From: Quadrisphaera granulorum
GTDB lineage: Bacteria; Actinomycetota; Actinomycetes; Actinomycetales; Quadrisphaeraceae
Direction: 5' to 3'
DNA length: 64,000 nucleotides
NCBI RefSeq assembly: GCF_003149145.1
Contig: NZ_QGDQ01000026.1
Location: forward strand, 1 to 64,000
The translations under genes and the position numbers were made by a program. A model generated the notes under the pieces. The model was not told the DNA's origin and did no database searches. It worked only from the letters and a program-made list of their open reading frames with translations. Shown one piece after another: positions 50,046 through 61,264 of this stretch. Numbering within the stretch: the stretch's first letter is position 1; every line of letters begins with the position of its first letter.

Positions 50046-51400
50046 GCACCCAGCACCAGCCCGAGGTGTCGCCGGTCGGACTCGAGGTCGAGGTCGAGGT
50101 CGGCGCGGTCGCCCACGGCGGTCACTGCGTGGCCCGCCACGAGGGGCGCGTGCTCTTCGTGCGCCACGCCCTGCCCGGTGAGCGCGTGGTCGCGCGCGTC
50201 ACCGAGGGCGCCCCGCGCGACAGCTACTGGCGCGCCGACGCCGTCCAGGTCCTGAGCCCCTCCCCGGACCGGGTGACCCCGCCGTGCCCCTGGGCCGGTC
50301 CGGGCCGCTGCGGCGGCTGCGACTGGCAGCACGCCACCGTCTCCGCGCAGCGCGCGCTCAAGGCCGCGGTGCTGACCGAGCAGCTCGAGCGGCTGGCCGG
50401 GCTCGACGCCGCGGCGCTGGTCCCCGTGGTGGGGGAGGGTGGGCTGGTGGTGGAGGCCGTCGACGGCGACGGCGTGGACGTCGAGGCCGGCCTGCGCTGG
50501 CGCACCCGCGTGCAGTACGCCGTCGGGCCCGGCGGCCGTCTCGGGCTGCGCGAGCACCGCTCCCACCGCGTGGTGGAGATCGACGACTGCCGCATCGCCG
50601 CTCCGCGCGCCGCCGAGGTCGACCCGCAGGCCGTGACCTGGCCGGGCGCCGAGGGCGTCGAGGTGGTGGCGCCGCAGACCGGTGACGACCGGCTGCTCGT
50701 GGTGACCCCGCGCCGCACGGGCGAGGGCCGTCGGCTGCGCCTGCCGACCCCGCCCGCGCCGTCGTCCCTCGCCGTCGTGGGGGAGGAAGGCCTGGCGCGC
50801 GTGCGCGGCCGCACCTGGGTGGCCCAGGAGGTGCAGCTGCCGCGCGGGCCGCGCAGCTTCCGCGTCACCGGGTCCGGCTTCTGGCAGGTGCACCCCGGCG
50901 CCGCGGCGGCGCTCGCGGGGGCCGTCGTCGCCTCCGCCGGGCTGGAGCCGGGCGAGCACGTGGCCGACCTGTACTCCGGGGCCGGCCTGCTGACCGCCGC
51001 GCTCGCGGACGAGGTCGGTGCCGACGGGACCGTGGTGAGTGTCGAGGGTGACGCCCGCGCCGTTGCCGACGCGCGTCGCAACCTGCGTGACCTGCCGCAG
51101 GTGCGGGTGCTGCCCGGCCGTGTCGACAGGGCGCTCGCCGCGATGGCCGCCGATGGGGAGCGGGTCGACGTCGTCGTCCTCGACCCGCCGCGGGTCGGGG
51201 CGCGCCGCGCGGTGCTGGAGCGGGTCGTGGCGCTGGCACCCCGCACGGTGGTGCACGTCGCGTGCGATCCCGCGGCGTTGGCCCGCGACGTCGCTGTCCT
51301 CGCCGAGCTCGGCTACCGCCTCGACGGGCTGCGCGCGTTCGACCTGTTCCCGCAAACTCACCACGTGGAGGCGGTCGCGCGACTCGTGCGCACCGGGTAG
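50042..51400 (+). CDS. TRAM-domain RNA (uracil-5-)methyltransferase
   Basis: This 452-residue enzyme of the TrmA/RlmC/RlmD family has an N-terminal TRAM domain (VEVGAVAHGGHCVARHEGRV) and a [4Fe-4S] site with the CGGCDWQHA motif. The C-terminal SAM methyltransferase domain contains DLYSGAGLLTAAL, VVVLDPPRVGARRA and HVACDPAALARDV, whose Cys is the catalytic nucleophile. It should methylate a uridine in rRNA or tRNA at C5; the target base is not predictable. ATG 50042 overlaps the KimA-like gene, as in the M. tuberculosis Rv2690c-Rv2689c pair. Confidence 0.93.
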   Translation: MSTQHQPEVSPVGLEVEVEVGAVAHGGHCVARHEGRVLFVRHALPGERVVARVTEGAPRDSYWRADAVQVLSPSPDRVTPPCPWAGPGRCGGCDWQHATVSAQRALKAAVLTEQLERLAGLDAAALVPVVGEGGLVVEAVDGDGVDVEAGLRWRTRVQYAVGPGGRLGLREHRSHRVVEIDDCRIAAPRAAEVDPQAVTWPGAEGVEVVAPQTGDDRLLVVTPRRTGEGRRLRLPTPPAPSSLAVVGEEGLARVRGRTWVAQEVQLPRGPRSFRVTGSGFWQVHPGAAAALAGAVVASAGLEPGEHVADLYSGAGLLTAALADEVGADGTVVSVEGDARAVADARRNLRDLPQVRVLPGRVDRALAAMAADGERVDVVVLDPPRVGARRAVLERVVALAPRTVVHVACDPAALARDVAVLAELGYRLDGLRAFDLFPQTHHVEAVARLVRTG

Positions 51401-51404
51401 CGCG

Positions 51405-51440
51405 TTGACCCGAGGAGGTATCTTGAGCTCAAGGTACTTC
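51405..51440 (+). promoter_or_regulatory. Palindromic operator/promoter upstream of aconitase gene
   Basis: TTGACC (51405-51410) is a possible -35. TATCTTGAGCTCAAGGTA (51419-51436) is an 18-bp near-perfect palindrome with a CTTGAGCTCAAG core and one mismatched pair. Its position about 95-110 bp before ATG 51530 fits a repressor site over the promoter. The half-site resembles MarR-type operators; TamR of Streptomyces coelicolor is a MarR protein reported to regulate aconitase. Confidence 0.55.
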
Positions 51441-51529
51441 AGTTAGCCATGCCCGATGACGAGTGATCACCAGGCGTGGGCGAGGATGGTCTGCGGTCAC
51501 CGAAGATCGGGTCGAGCGGGAGGACGGGC

Positions 51530-54367
<2,838 letters not shown>

Positions 54368-54399
54368 CCTGCGGGTCTGTGCTGATGCACTGACGAGAC

Positions 54400-54445
54400 G
54401 AGAGGCCGGTCCGGCTCCCCCACGGGGGAGCCGGGCCGGCCTCTC
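54400..54445 (+). terminator. Terminator after acnA
   Basis: A 21-bp stem (54400-54420 with 54425-54445, one internal mismatch) closes a CACG loop 32 nt after the stop. Confidence 0.9.
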
Positions 54446-54474
54446 GCCGTCCTTGCCTCCCCCCTCCGTGACGA

Positions 54475-54515
54475 TCAAGGAAGTTGTGCACGGCCAACGT
54501 GCCTAACTTCCTTGA
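54475..54515. repeat. REP-like palindrome, TCAAGGAAGTT arms
   Basis: TCAAGGAAGTT (54475-54485) and AACTTCCTTGA (54505-54515) are exact inverted copies. An inner GCACG/CGTGC pair strengthens the hairpin. The loop is 5 nt. No gene lies within it. Confidence 0.92.
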
Positions 54516-54527
54516 GCCTCGTCCCCG

Positions 54528-54605
54528 CCGTGATCATGGGCAGTCGGCCACCTCTGAGGTGGCGGGCTGGGGGTACCTCCCGCTTACGGGGGACCATGAT
54601 CACGG
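54528..54605. repeat. Nested inverted repeat, CCGTGATCATGG arms
   Basis: CCGTGATCATGG (54528-54539) and its exact reverse complement (54594-54605) flank a smaller perfect hairpin CCACCTC-T-GAGGTGG (54548-54562). The 78-bp unit looks like a cruciform or miniature-element-like structure and lies immediately before a small gene. Confidence 0.9.
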
Positions 54606-54658
54606 CGGAGAGGGGGCGTCGGAGGGCGGGTGTCGGTGGCTGGTGCTGCACTGCACCC

Positions 54659-55027
54659 GTGAGCGCGCACGTGCCGCCTGGCTGGCCCCGCGAGGTCCAC
54701 CCGCCCGACACCGACGGCTTCACGAGGACGGCGAGCGCGTGGCTGCTCGACCTGTGCCCACCTGACTACCGTGCGCACGACGTGCTGGTCCGCCACCCGC
54801 TCGTGCTTGCGGTGCTCGCCGGGCACCACGTCGCCGCGCAGGCGCAGGGGCAGCGCCGGGCGGTGGCCACGCTCCGCACGGACCTGGCCGCTGCGGTCGG
54901 CGTCGACGTCGTCGAACGAGCCCTGGACGTCCTCGACGCCGAGCAGGCCCGGCTGGCCGCAGCCAGCCGCGGGGTGGCGCTGGTGGCCGAGGCGCTGCGC
55001 GGAGTGAGACGCCCTCCACGCCTCTAG
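54659..55027 (+). CDS. Conserved hypothetical protein between acnA and dxs
   Basis: This 122-residue protein starts at GTG 54659 (or 54671). It reads VPPGWPREVHPPDTDGF, then ASAWLLDLCPPDYRAHDVLV and an Ala/Arg/Leu-rich helical region with AEQARLAAASRGVALVAEAL. The Pro/Trp-rich lead followed by LLDL-PP-YR is a pattern I associate with uncharacterised actinobacterial proteins, but I cannot name a family. No membrane segment or catalytic motif is visible. It is isolated between two hairpin-rich non-coding stretches. Confidence 0.6.
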   Translation: MSAHVPPGWPREVHPPDTDGFTRTASAWLLDLCPPDYRAHDVLVRHPLVLAVLAGHHVAAQAQGQRRAVATLRTDLAAAVGVDVVERALDVLDAEQARLAAASRGVALVAEALRGVRRPPRL

Positions 55028-55128
55028 TTGGTTGATTCCCAGGGGCGGTCTTCCTCTTCCGGGCGCCGAGCCGCAGGTCGTCGTGGACGTCGACCTGGAC
55101 GGCCTCACCGGGGGCGGATCCGTGTCGG

Positions 55129-55198
55129 GAGCTGTGCAGCGTTGGCCCCTTCAGCGTGAGCAGCCAGTCACGCCGAAGGGGCCAACAGAACACAGCTC
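55129..55198. repeat. 70-bp imperfect palindrome upstream of dxs
   Basis: The arms pair as GAGCTGTG/CACAGCTC, GTTGGCCCCTTC/GAAGGGGCCAAC and GCGTGA/TCACGC, separated by 4-nt and 1-nt internal loops and closing an 8-nt loop. There are 26 matched pairs in all. It is too long for an ordinary terminator and lies about 200 bp before the dxs promoter. Confidence 0.93.
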
Positions 55199-55396
55199 TC
55201 GTCACGACGACGGGCGCTGCGGGGGCCAGCGTCGGGCAATGGCGGCCCCACAGCGGGCGTGACGGCCCCTGGCCATCGCTCGTTGAGATCGGCTGTGACG
55301 TGGGCGTGACCCGTGACGTCGGCCACAGTCCTCCGGAAGTGTGCAGGTGATGTGCGGTTTGCTCGGCGTCCGAGGGGTGCGACCAGGTCCGCTGCC

Positions 55397-55402
55397 TAGA
55401 CT
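55397..55402 (+). promoter_or_regulatory. -10 element of dxs
   Basis: TAGACT lies about 58 nt before GTG 55461, which has its own GAGGGGAGGG. A leadered transcript is predicted. Confidence 0.55.
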
Positions 55403-55460
55403 CGACACTCGCACCGCCTCGCACCCTGCGCGGCGGAGCACCACGAGGGGAGGGCAGCCG

Positions 55461-57458
55461 GTGGGCCTGCTGCCGCAGATCACGAGTCCGCGCGACCTTC
55501 GCCGCCTGTCCGCCGCGCAGCTGCGCGAGCTCGCCGACGAGCTGCGCGCCTTCCTCGTCCGCGAGGTCAGCCGCACCGGCGGGCACCTGGGGCCGAACCT
55601 CGGCGTGGTCGAGCTGACCCTCGCCGTGCACCGCACGTTCGACTCCCCGCGCGACACCGTCGTCTTCGACACCGGCCACCAGGCCTACGTGCACAAGCTG
55701 CTCACCGGCCGGCAAGACTTCTCCGGCCTGCGCCAGCAGGGCGGGCTGGCCGGCTACCCCAGCCGCGAGGAGTCCGTGCACGACGTCGTGGAGAACTCCC
55801 ACGCGTCCACGTCGCTGAGCTGGGCGCACGGCATCGCGCAGGGGTACGCGCTGCAGGGGCAGAACGACCGGCACGTCGTCGCCGTCATCGGCGACGGTGC
55901 GCTGACCGGCGGCATGGCCTGGGAGGCGTTGAACAACATCGCGGCCGACGCCGACCGCCGCCTCGTCATCGTCGTCAACGACAACGGCCGCTCCTACGCC
56001 CCCACCATCGGCGGGATGGCCCATCACCTGGCCACGCTGCGCACCACGCGCGGGTACGAGCGGTTCCTCGAGTGGGGCAAGGCCACCCTCGCGCGCGGTG
56101 GCGTTCCGGGCCGGATGGCCTACGACACGCTCCACGGCATGAAGAAGGGCCTCAAGGACTTCGTCGCGCCGCAGGGCCTCTTCGAGGACCTCGGCCTGAA
56201 GTACATCGGCCCGGTGGACGGGCACGACGTCGAGGCGCTCGAGCACGCCCTGGGCCGCGCGAAGGCGTACGGCGGGCCGGTGATCGTCCACGCGATGACC
56301 CGTAAGGGCAACGGCTTCTCGGCAGCGGAGGCCAACGACGACGACAGGTTCCACGCCGTCGGCATCATCGACCCGGACACCGGCCAGTCGCTGGCGCCCT
56401 CGAGCGCGGGCCCGACCTGGACGAAGGTCTTCGCCGAGGAGATGGTGGAGGTCGGGCGGCGCCGCGCCGACGTCGTCGGCATCACCGCCGCCATGCTCAT
56501 CCCCGTCGGCCTGCACCGCTTCGCCGCGGAGCACCCCGACCGCGTCATCGACGTCGGCATCGCCGAGCAGCACGCCACGACTGCTGCCGCCGGCCTGGCC
56601 TTCGCCGGACTGCACCCGGTGGTGGCGGTGTACTCGACGTTCCTCAACCGCGCCTTCGACCAGGTGCTGCTCGACGTCGCCCTGCACCGGGCAGGTGTGA
56701 CGTTCGTGCTCGACCGCGCGGGCATCACCGGCGACGACGGCCCCAGCCACCACGGCATCTGGGACATGAGCCTGCTCGCCCCCGTACCGGGGCTGCGCCT
56801 GGCCGCCCCGCGCGACGCGCTCACATTGCGCGAGGAGTTGGCCGAGGCCCTCGACGTCGACGACGCCCCCACCGTGCTGCGCTTCTCCAAGGGCGCCGCG
56901 CCGGAGTCCGTGCCGGCGCTCGAGCGGCTCGGCGGCCCCCACGGCATCGACGTGCTCGCCCGCACCGGGTCTACGGGCGAGCGGACGGAGCAGGGCCAGC
57001 GCGACGTCCTCGTCGTCGCCGTCGGAGCCTTCGCGACGCTCGCGCTCGACGTCGCCCAGCGGCTGGCGGCGCACGGCATCAGCGCCACTGTCGTCGACCC
57101 GCGCTGGGTGCTGCCGGTCTCCCCGCTCGTCGTCGACCTGGCCCGCCATCATCGCCTGGTGCTCACCCTCGAGGACGGCGTGCGCACCGGCGGTGTCGGA
57201 TCCTGCACGGCGCAGGCGCTCGCGGACGCCGGTGTCGACGTCCCCACGAGCGTCGTCGGGGTCCCGGTGCGCTTCTGGGAGCACGGCAGCCGCGCGCAGG
57301 TGCTCGCCGCCGCGGGCTTGACCGCGCAGGACATCGCCCGAGGCGTCGCAGAGCGCGTCGCCGGACTCGCGGACACGTCAGACCCCGGGGGTGACCCTGC
57401 ACAGGACGCCGGACCCGACAGCGTCGGCCCCGGCGAGCCAGTGGCCGAGCGGGGCTGA
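55461..57458 (+). CDS. dxs: 1-deoxy-D-xylulose-5-phosphate synthase
   Basis: This 665-residue thiamine-diphosphate enzyme condenses pyruvate and glyceraldehyde 3-phosphate in the first step of the MEP isoprenoid pathway. The N-terminal [10 protein letters not shown]-type motif is [20 protein letters not shown]. The ThDP motif is [16 protein letters not shown], and [13 protein letters not shown] follows. The transketolase pyrimidine domain shows [20 protein letters not shown] 55461 is chosen for GAGGGGAGGG upstream and alignment with the family N-terminus ([14 protein letters not shown]). The C-terminal tail of about 25 residues is low-complexity. Confidence 0.97.
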   Translation: MGLLPQITSPRDLRRLSAAQLRELADELRAFLVREVSRTGGHLGPNLGVVELTLAVHRTFDSPRDTVVFDTGHQAYVHKLLTGRQDFSGLRQQGGLAGYPSREESVHDVVENSHASTSLSWAHGIAQGYALQGQNDRHVVAVIGDGALTGGMAWEALNNIAADADRRLVIVVNDNGRSYAPTIGGMAHHLATLRTTRGYERFLEWGKATLARGGVPGRMAYDTLHGMKKGLKDFVAPQGLFEDLGLKYIGPVDGHDVEALEHALGRAKAYGGPVIVHAMTRKGNGFSAAEANDDDRFHAVGIIDPDTGQSLAPSSAGPTWTKVFAEEMVEVGRRRADVVGITAAMLIPVGLHRFAAEHPDRVIDVGIAEQHATTAAAGLAFAGLHPVVAVYSTFLNRAFDQVLLDVALHRAGVTFVLDRAGITGDDGPSHHGIWDMSLLAPVPGLRLAAPRDALTLREELAEALDVDDAPTVLRFSKGAAPESVPALERLGGPHGIDVLARTGSTGERTEQGQRDVLVVAVGAFATLALDVAQRLAAHGISATVVDPRWVLPVSPLVVDLARHHRLVLTLEDGVRTGGVGSCTAQALADAGVDVPTSVVGVPVRFWEHGSRAQVLAAAGLTAQDIARGVAERVAGLADTSDPGGDPAQDAGPDSVGPGEPVAERG

Positions 57459-57477
57459 ACCGCGCCACCCTGTCGGG

Positions 57478-58602
57478 ATGGCAGAGCAGGACGACGACGA
57501 CGGCGTCGCGCCGCGTCTGGTGACGCGCGCTGACGTGCAGCGCGCCGCGGAGTCGGCGGGGGTGCCCGAGGCGGCGTCCGCGCTGTGGGAGGCGCTCGCC
57601 GCAGCGCCAGCAGTCCAGGCAGCCGAGGCGGGACCGGCGCTGCGGTCGCCGTCGTCGTCCTCCCAGGCTGTGCTGGGGCGCCGTACCACTGCGGCCGAGG
57701 TCGCCGTCTACACCGGCGGCGTCATTGCCCTGCTGGCCATGTCCGTCTTTGCCGGCACCGGGTGGGCGCAGTACGGCGCCGGCGCCGGTCTGGCGATCGT
57801 CGGCAGCTACCTCGTGGTGTTCGTGGTGGTCGCCGAGCTGCTGCGCCGCCGCGCGAGCCGCTCAGGGAGCGGGAGGACGGCGGCCGGGGTCGTCGCCGCC
57901 GTGGCGGTCTGCACGGTGCCCCTGGTCGTGTACGCCGCCTGCTCCGTCATGGGCGTGCTGCCATCTCCCTCGGGCTACATCGACGACTGGGACGCCTATA
58001 CCGCTGCGCGCCGACCCGTGTGGATCGCCATGGAGCTCTCCGCCACGGCAGCTGCCGCAGCTGCGTGGCTGCGCCACCGCACGAGCTTTCTGCTGGCACC
58101 GCTCGTCGCTGCGTCGGGATGGCTGGTGCTGGATGTCGGTGACGCCCTGACCGGGGGAGACACCAGCGATGGCAGTGCCCTCGGGCGTCAGGTGGCTGCG
58201 TGGATGCTCACGGCCGGGCTGGCGGGGGCCGCGCTGGCACTGGACCGCCGCGGACGGCGTGTGGAGGCCTTCTGGCCGCACCTGGGGTCGCTGCTGGCGG
58301 CAGCGACCGCCGTCATGCTGCTGGAAGGCGGAGGGACGCCGACGGCGCTCGCCTTCCTCGCCCTCGGGGTGCTCGCTATCGCCATCGGCGTCTTGCTGGA
58401 CCGGCGGGTGCACTTCGCGCTCGGCGGCCTCTACCTCGTGGGGGCGCTGTCGTACTTCGCGTTCGACGTCTTCGGTGACACGGTGCTCTTTGCCCCGGCG
58501 CTCGCGCTCATCGGGCTGCTGGTGCTGCTGGGTGGGGTGTGGCTGGCTCGTCGTCCACGCGGCGCGCGGGCAGACTCGGCCCGCGCGCCGTCGTCGCACT
58601 GA
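57478..58602 (+). CDS. Multi-pass membrane protein, DUF2157-like
   Basis: This 374-residue protein has an N-terminal soluble part with a short helical motif (LVTRADVQRAAESAGVPEA) and then about ten hydrophobic segments. Examples are TGGVIALLAMSVFAGTGWA and LAFLALGVLAIAIGVLL followed by LDRRVHFALGGL. The overall pattern resembles DUF2157-like integral membrane proteins, but I would not assert it. ATG 57478 lies 6 nt after CACCCT with no ribosome-binding site. Its stop is 6 bp from that of the convergent 58609-59556 gene. Confidence 0.78.
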   Translation: MAEQDDDDGVAPRLVTRADVQRAAESAGVPEAASALWEALAAAPAVQAAEAGPALRSPSSSSQAVLGRRTTAAEVAVYTGGVIALLAMSVFAGTGWAQYGAGAGLAIVGSYLVVFVVVAELLRRRASRSGSGRTAAGVVAAVAVCTVPLVVYAACSVMGVLPSPSGYIDDWDAYTAARRPVWIAMELSATAAAAAAWLRHRTSFLLAPLVAASGWLVLDVGDALTGGDTSDGSALGRQVAAWMLTAGLAGAALALDRRGRRVEAFWPHLGSLLAAATAVMLLEGGGTPTALAFLALGVLAIAIGVLLDRRVHFALGGLYLVGALSYFAFDVFGDTVLFAPALALIGLLVLLGGVWLARRPRGARADSARAPSSH

Positions 58603-58608
58603 CCCAGC

Positions 58609-59556
58609 TCAGCTGACCCAGCGGGGTACGAGCGCCACCTCGTCGCGGGTGACGAGCACCGGCCTGGCGAGGCCCCGCTGGTCGGGTTCGCTCGCCGCCC
58701 ACGCCGCGGTGACGAACGCGGCTTCCGTGTGGCCCAGGTCCGTCCAGCCGGTGCGGCGTGAGGGCACGGCGACCACGCGCAGGCCCGTCCCGTCGGCGTC
58801 CGCGAGCCACCGGCGCAGCGGGGCCGACGCGAGCAGGGTCAGCGCGTCGCACCCGAAGACCGGCTCGAACACCGTCACGGCGTGCGCGGAACCGCGCTCG
58901 GCGTCGCCAAGCAGCTCGTGGTCGAGTGCCTGCGCCCGCAGGGACCGCTCGGCGCGACGGGCCGCCGTGCGCCCGGCCCCCTCCAGCCGTGCCAAGGCGC
59001 TCCGCCAGGCCGCGTCCAGGTCGAGCGGCCGGCCGCCCGCCGCGACCGCCTCGTCGTTGAGGCGGGCCAGCAGGTCGGGCCACAGGGGCGTGGGTGCGTC
59101 GCTTCCCGGGACCGCGCCGACCAGGCCGAACCCGAGGTCGAGGGCGCCACCGGGCACCTGCTGGCGCACCCACTCGGGCCCAGGGTGCAGTGCGGACCCG
59201 GGAGCCAGGGCGAGCGGGCGCAGGTACGTCGTCAGGGCCTGCGGCGTGACCGCGGCGTGGGCGCGCAGCCAGTTCCTCAGCCGTGGGCGCGTGTCGGGGT
59301 CGGCTGCCGCACGGTCTCCCACGATCGCCGTTGCAGCCTGCGCTGAGAGCTCGTGCTCGCCGGCCGGGCCGCTGACGCACAGGCCGTCGGCGGTGGGAAC
59401 GAGGTCGACGTCGTCGAGGACACAGACTTCGAGCAGCGCGCGACGCACGAGCAGGCGCTGGTCGTCGGTGGTCCGCGACACCGTGGCAGGGGCCGTCGTC
59501 GTGTCGACCCGGGCGTCGCGGGACGGCGCGGGCGGGAGGGACGAGTCCGAAAGCAC
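58609..59556 (-). CDS. Uncharacterised soluble actinobacterial-type protein
   Basis: This 315-residue protein starts at GTG 59556. After a Ser/Pro/Thr-rich lead the body is Ala/Leu/Arg-rich with LLVRRALLEVCVLDDVDLVP, LRNWLRAHAAVTPQALTTYL, then FEPVFGCDALTLLASAPLRR and a conserved-looking C-terminus (LARPVLVTRDEVALVPRWVS). No signal peptide, membrane helix or known catalytic motif is visible, and I do not recognise a family. TACTTT (reverse complement of 59564-59569) ends 7 nt before the start, which is why I prefer it over GTG 59592. It is divergent from an amino-acid permease. Confidence 0.75.
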   Translation of the reverse strand: MLSDSSLPPAPSRDARVDTTTAPATVSRTTDDQRLLVRRALLEVCVLDDVDLVPTADGLCVSGPAGEHELSAQAATAIVGDRAAADPDTRPRLRNWLRAHAAVTPQALTTYLRPLALAPGSALHPGPEWVRQQVPGGALDLGFGLVGAVPGSDAPTPLWPDLLARLNDEAVAAGGRPLDLDAAWRSALARLEGAGRTAARRAERSLRAQALDHELLGDAERGSAHAVTVFEPVFGCDALTLLASAPLRRWLADADGTGLRVVAVPSRRTGWTDLGHTEAAFVTAAWAASEPDQRGLARPVLVTRDEVALVPRWVS

Positions 59557-59740
59557 GTCACGAAAAGTAGCGAACCCAGGTCCAGTGCTCACGCTGAGTC
59601 AATTTTCTCCGTCCCTCCAGCCGGATCTTGGCAGCGCACCGGGGGATGTACGTAACGCTGAGTCACAGATGTGTGACTGGCGAGTCACGGACAGTGCTTC
59701 AAGTGGCCCGACCCCGAGAAGGAGACCAGGATTCCGGCCC
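59557..59740. promoter_or_regulatory. Divergent control region with palindromic operator
   Basis: The 184-bp gap between the unknown gene and the permease contains AGTCACAGATGTGTGACT (59661-59678), a perfect inverted repeat with a 4-bp spacer. A further GAGTCAC copy lies at 59682-59688. The sequence ACGCTGAGTCA occurs twice, near 59593 and at 59654-59664. TACTTT for the minus-strand gene and CAGGAT (59727-59732) for the permease are likely -10 elements. The repeats suggest a regulator binding both directions. Confidence 0.6.
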
Positions 59741-61264
59741 GTGAGCCTGTGGCGCACCAAGTCTGTCGAGGCGTCCATCGCCGACACCGAGGAGCCGGAG
59801 CACGCCCTCAAGAAGGGCCTGGGTGCCCTGGACCTCGTCGTGTTCGGCGTGGGCGTCAGCGTCGGCGCGGGGATCTTCGTGCTGACCGGCCAGGCCGCCG
59901 CGGCGTACGCCGGGCCCGCGGTGGCGCTGTCCTTCGTCATCGCCGCCGTCGCCTGCGCCCTCGCCGCGGTCTGCTACGCCGAGTTCGCCAGCACCGTCCC
60001 CGTCGCCGGGAGCGCCTACACGTTCTCCTTCGCCACGCTCGGCGAGCTCGTGGCGTGGACCATCGGCTGGGACCTCGTGCTGGAGTTCGTCGTCGGCGCG
60101 GCGGCGGTGTCGACGTCCTTCTCCGCCTACCTGCAGGTGGTGCTGGGGCAGGTCGGCATCACGCTGCCCACGGCGATGACCGGCGTCGAGGAAGGCGTGG
60201 TCAACCTGCCCGCGGCGCTGCTCGTCCTGGCGCTGACTGCCGTCATCGCCACCGGCATCCGCCTGTCGAGCCGGCTCAACCAGGTGCTGACCGCGATCAA
60301 GGTGGCCGTGGTGCTGCTTGTCATCGTCGTCGGGGCGTTCTACGTCTCGGCGGCCAACTGGTCACCGTTCGTGCCGCCCTCGCAGGGCACGGGCGGGTCG
60401 GGCGGCAGTGAGGAGAGCGCCCTCACCGCTCCGCTCGTGCAGACGCTGTTCGGGCTGGAGCCCTCGGTCTTCGGCATGGGCGGTGTCGTCGCCGCGGCGG
60501 CGCTGGTCTTCTTCGCCTTCATCGGCTTCGACGTGGTGGCCACCACCGCGGAGGAGACCCGCAGGCCTCAGCGCGACGTGCCGATCGGCATCCTCGGCTC
60601 CCTGGCCGTGGTGACCGTGCTCTACGTCGCGGTGTCGCTCATCGTCACCGGGGTCCGGCCGTACACCGAGATCGACCCCGACGACGGCGCCCCACTCGCG
60701 ACTGCCTTCACCGCTATCGGTGTGGGGTGGATGGGGTCGGTCGTGGCCATCGGCGCTTGCCTCGGCCTCATCGCCGTCACGATGATCCTCATCATCGGGC
60801 AGACCCGCGTGGCCTTCGCCATGGCCCGCGACGGGCTGCTTCCCCGCTCGCTGGCGCGCACCGACCCCCGCACGGGCACCCCCGTGCGCATCACGGTCAT
60901 CACCGGCGCCGTCATCGCGGTGCTGGCCGCGTTCGTGCCGCTGTCCGAGCTGAGCCTGCTGGTGAACATCGGCACGCTGTTCGCCTTCATCCTCGTCTCG
61001 GTGGGCGTCGTCGTGCTCCGCCGCACCCGCCCTGACCTGCGCCGATCGTTCCGCGTGCCCGCCGTCGGCGTCGTCGCGACGCTGTCGGTACTGGCCTGCT
61101 CCTACCTCATGCTCAACCTCACGCTCGAGACGTGGCTGCGCTTCGTGGTGTGGATGGCGCTCGGCTACGTCGTGTACTTCGCCTACGCCCGCAGGCACAG
61201 CGTCCTGGCGCGGCACCCCGAGCGGACCGGCACCAGCACCCCTGACGAGAGGACGCGACGATGA
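59741..61264 (+). CDS. Cationic-amino-acid-type APC permease
   Basis: This 507-residue transporter has 12 membrane helices. The first broken helix is VVFGVGVSVGAGIFVLTGQA, and YAEFASTVPVAGSAYTFSFA and FFAFIGFDVVATTAEETRRP are typical of the CAT/YfnA branch of the APC superfamily. A Gly/Ser-rich loop follows helix 5. The N-terminus (RTKSVEASIADTEEPEHALK) is characteristic of this group. GTG 59741 has no close ribosome-binding site; CAGGAT ends 8 nt upstream. The stop overlaps a second permease gene, so the two are coupled. Confidence 0.92.
   Translation: MSLWRTKSVEASIADTEEPEHALKKGLGALDLVVFGVGVSVGAGIFVLTGQAAAAYAGPAVALSFVIAAVACALAAVCYAEFASTVPVAGSAYTFSFATLGELVAWTIGWDLVLEFVVGAAAVSTSFSAYLQVVLGQVGITLPTAMTGVEEGVVNLPAALLVLALTAVIATGIRLSSRLNQVLTAIKVAVVLLVIVVGAFYVSAANWSPFVPPSQGTGGSGGSEESALTAPLVQTLFGLEPSVFGMGGVVAAAALVFFAFIGFDVVATTAEETRRPQRDVPIGILGSLAVVTVLYVAVSLIVTGVRPYTEIDPDDGAPLATAFTAIGVGWMGSVVAIGACLGLIAVTMILIIGQTRVAFAMARDGLLPRSLARTDPRTGTPVRITVITGAVIAVLAAFVPLSELSLLVNIGTLFAFILVSVGVVVLRRTRPDLRRSFRVPAVGVVATLSVLACSYLMLNLTLETWLRFVVWMALGYVVYFAYARRHSVLARHPERTGTSTPDERTRR

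Larger units (their letters stand above)
55028..55460 (+). other. Hairpin-rich intergenic region and dxs leader
   Basis: These 433 bp hold no recognised gene. A 7-bp hairpin (CAGGTCG 55074-55080 with 55091-55097) precedes a large 70-bp imperfect palindrome (55129-55198). Near the 3' end TAGACT (55397-55402) is a probable -10 for dxs, leaving about 50 nt of leader. Confidence 0.6.

Noticed and set aside
54720-57284. 854-residue minus-strand open frame
   Set aside because: It is antisense to dxs and crosses the hairpin-rich region and the dxs promoter, with no domains.
59661-59678. CRP/FNR-type binding site
   Set aside because: The arms are TCACA-TGTGA, the reverse order of the CRP consensus TGTGA-N6-TCACA, and the spacer is 4 bp.
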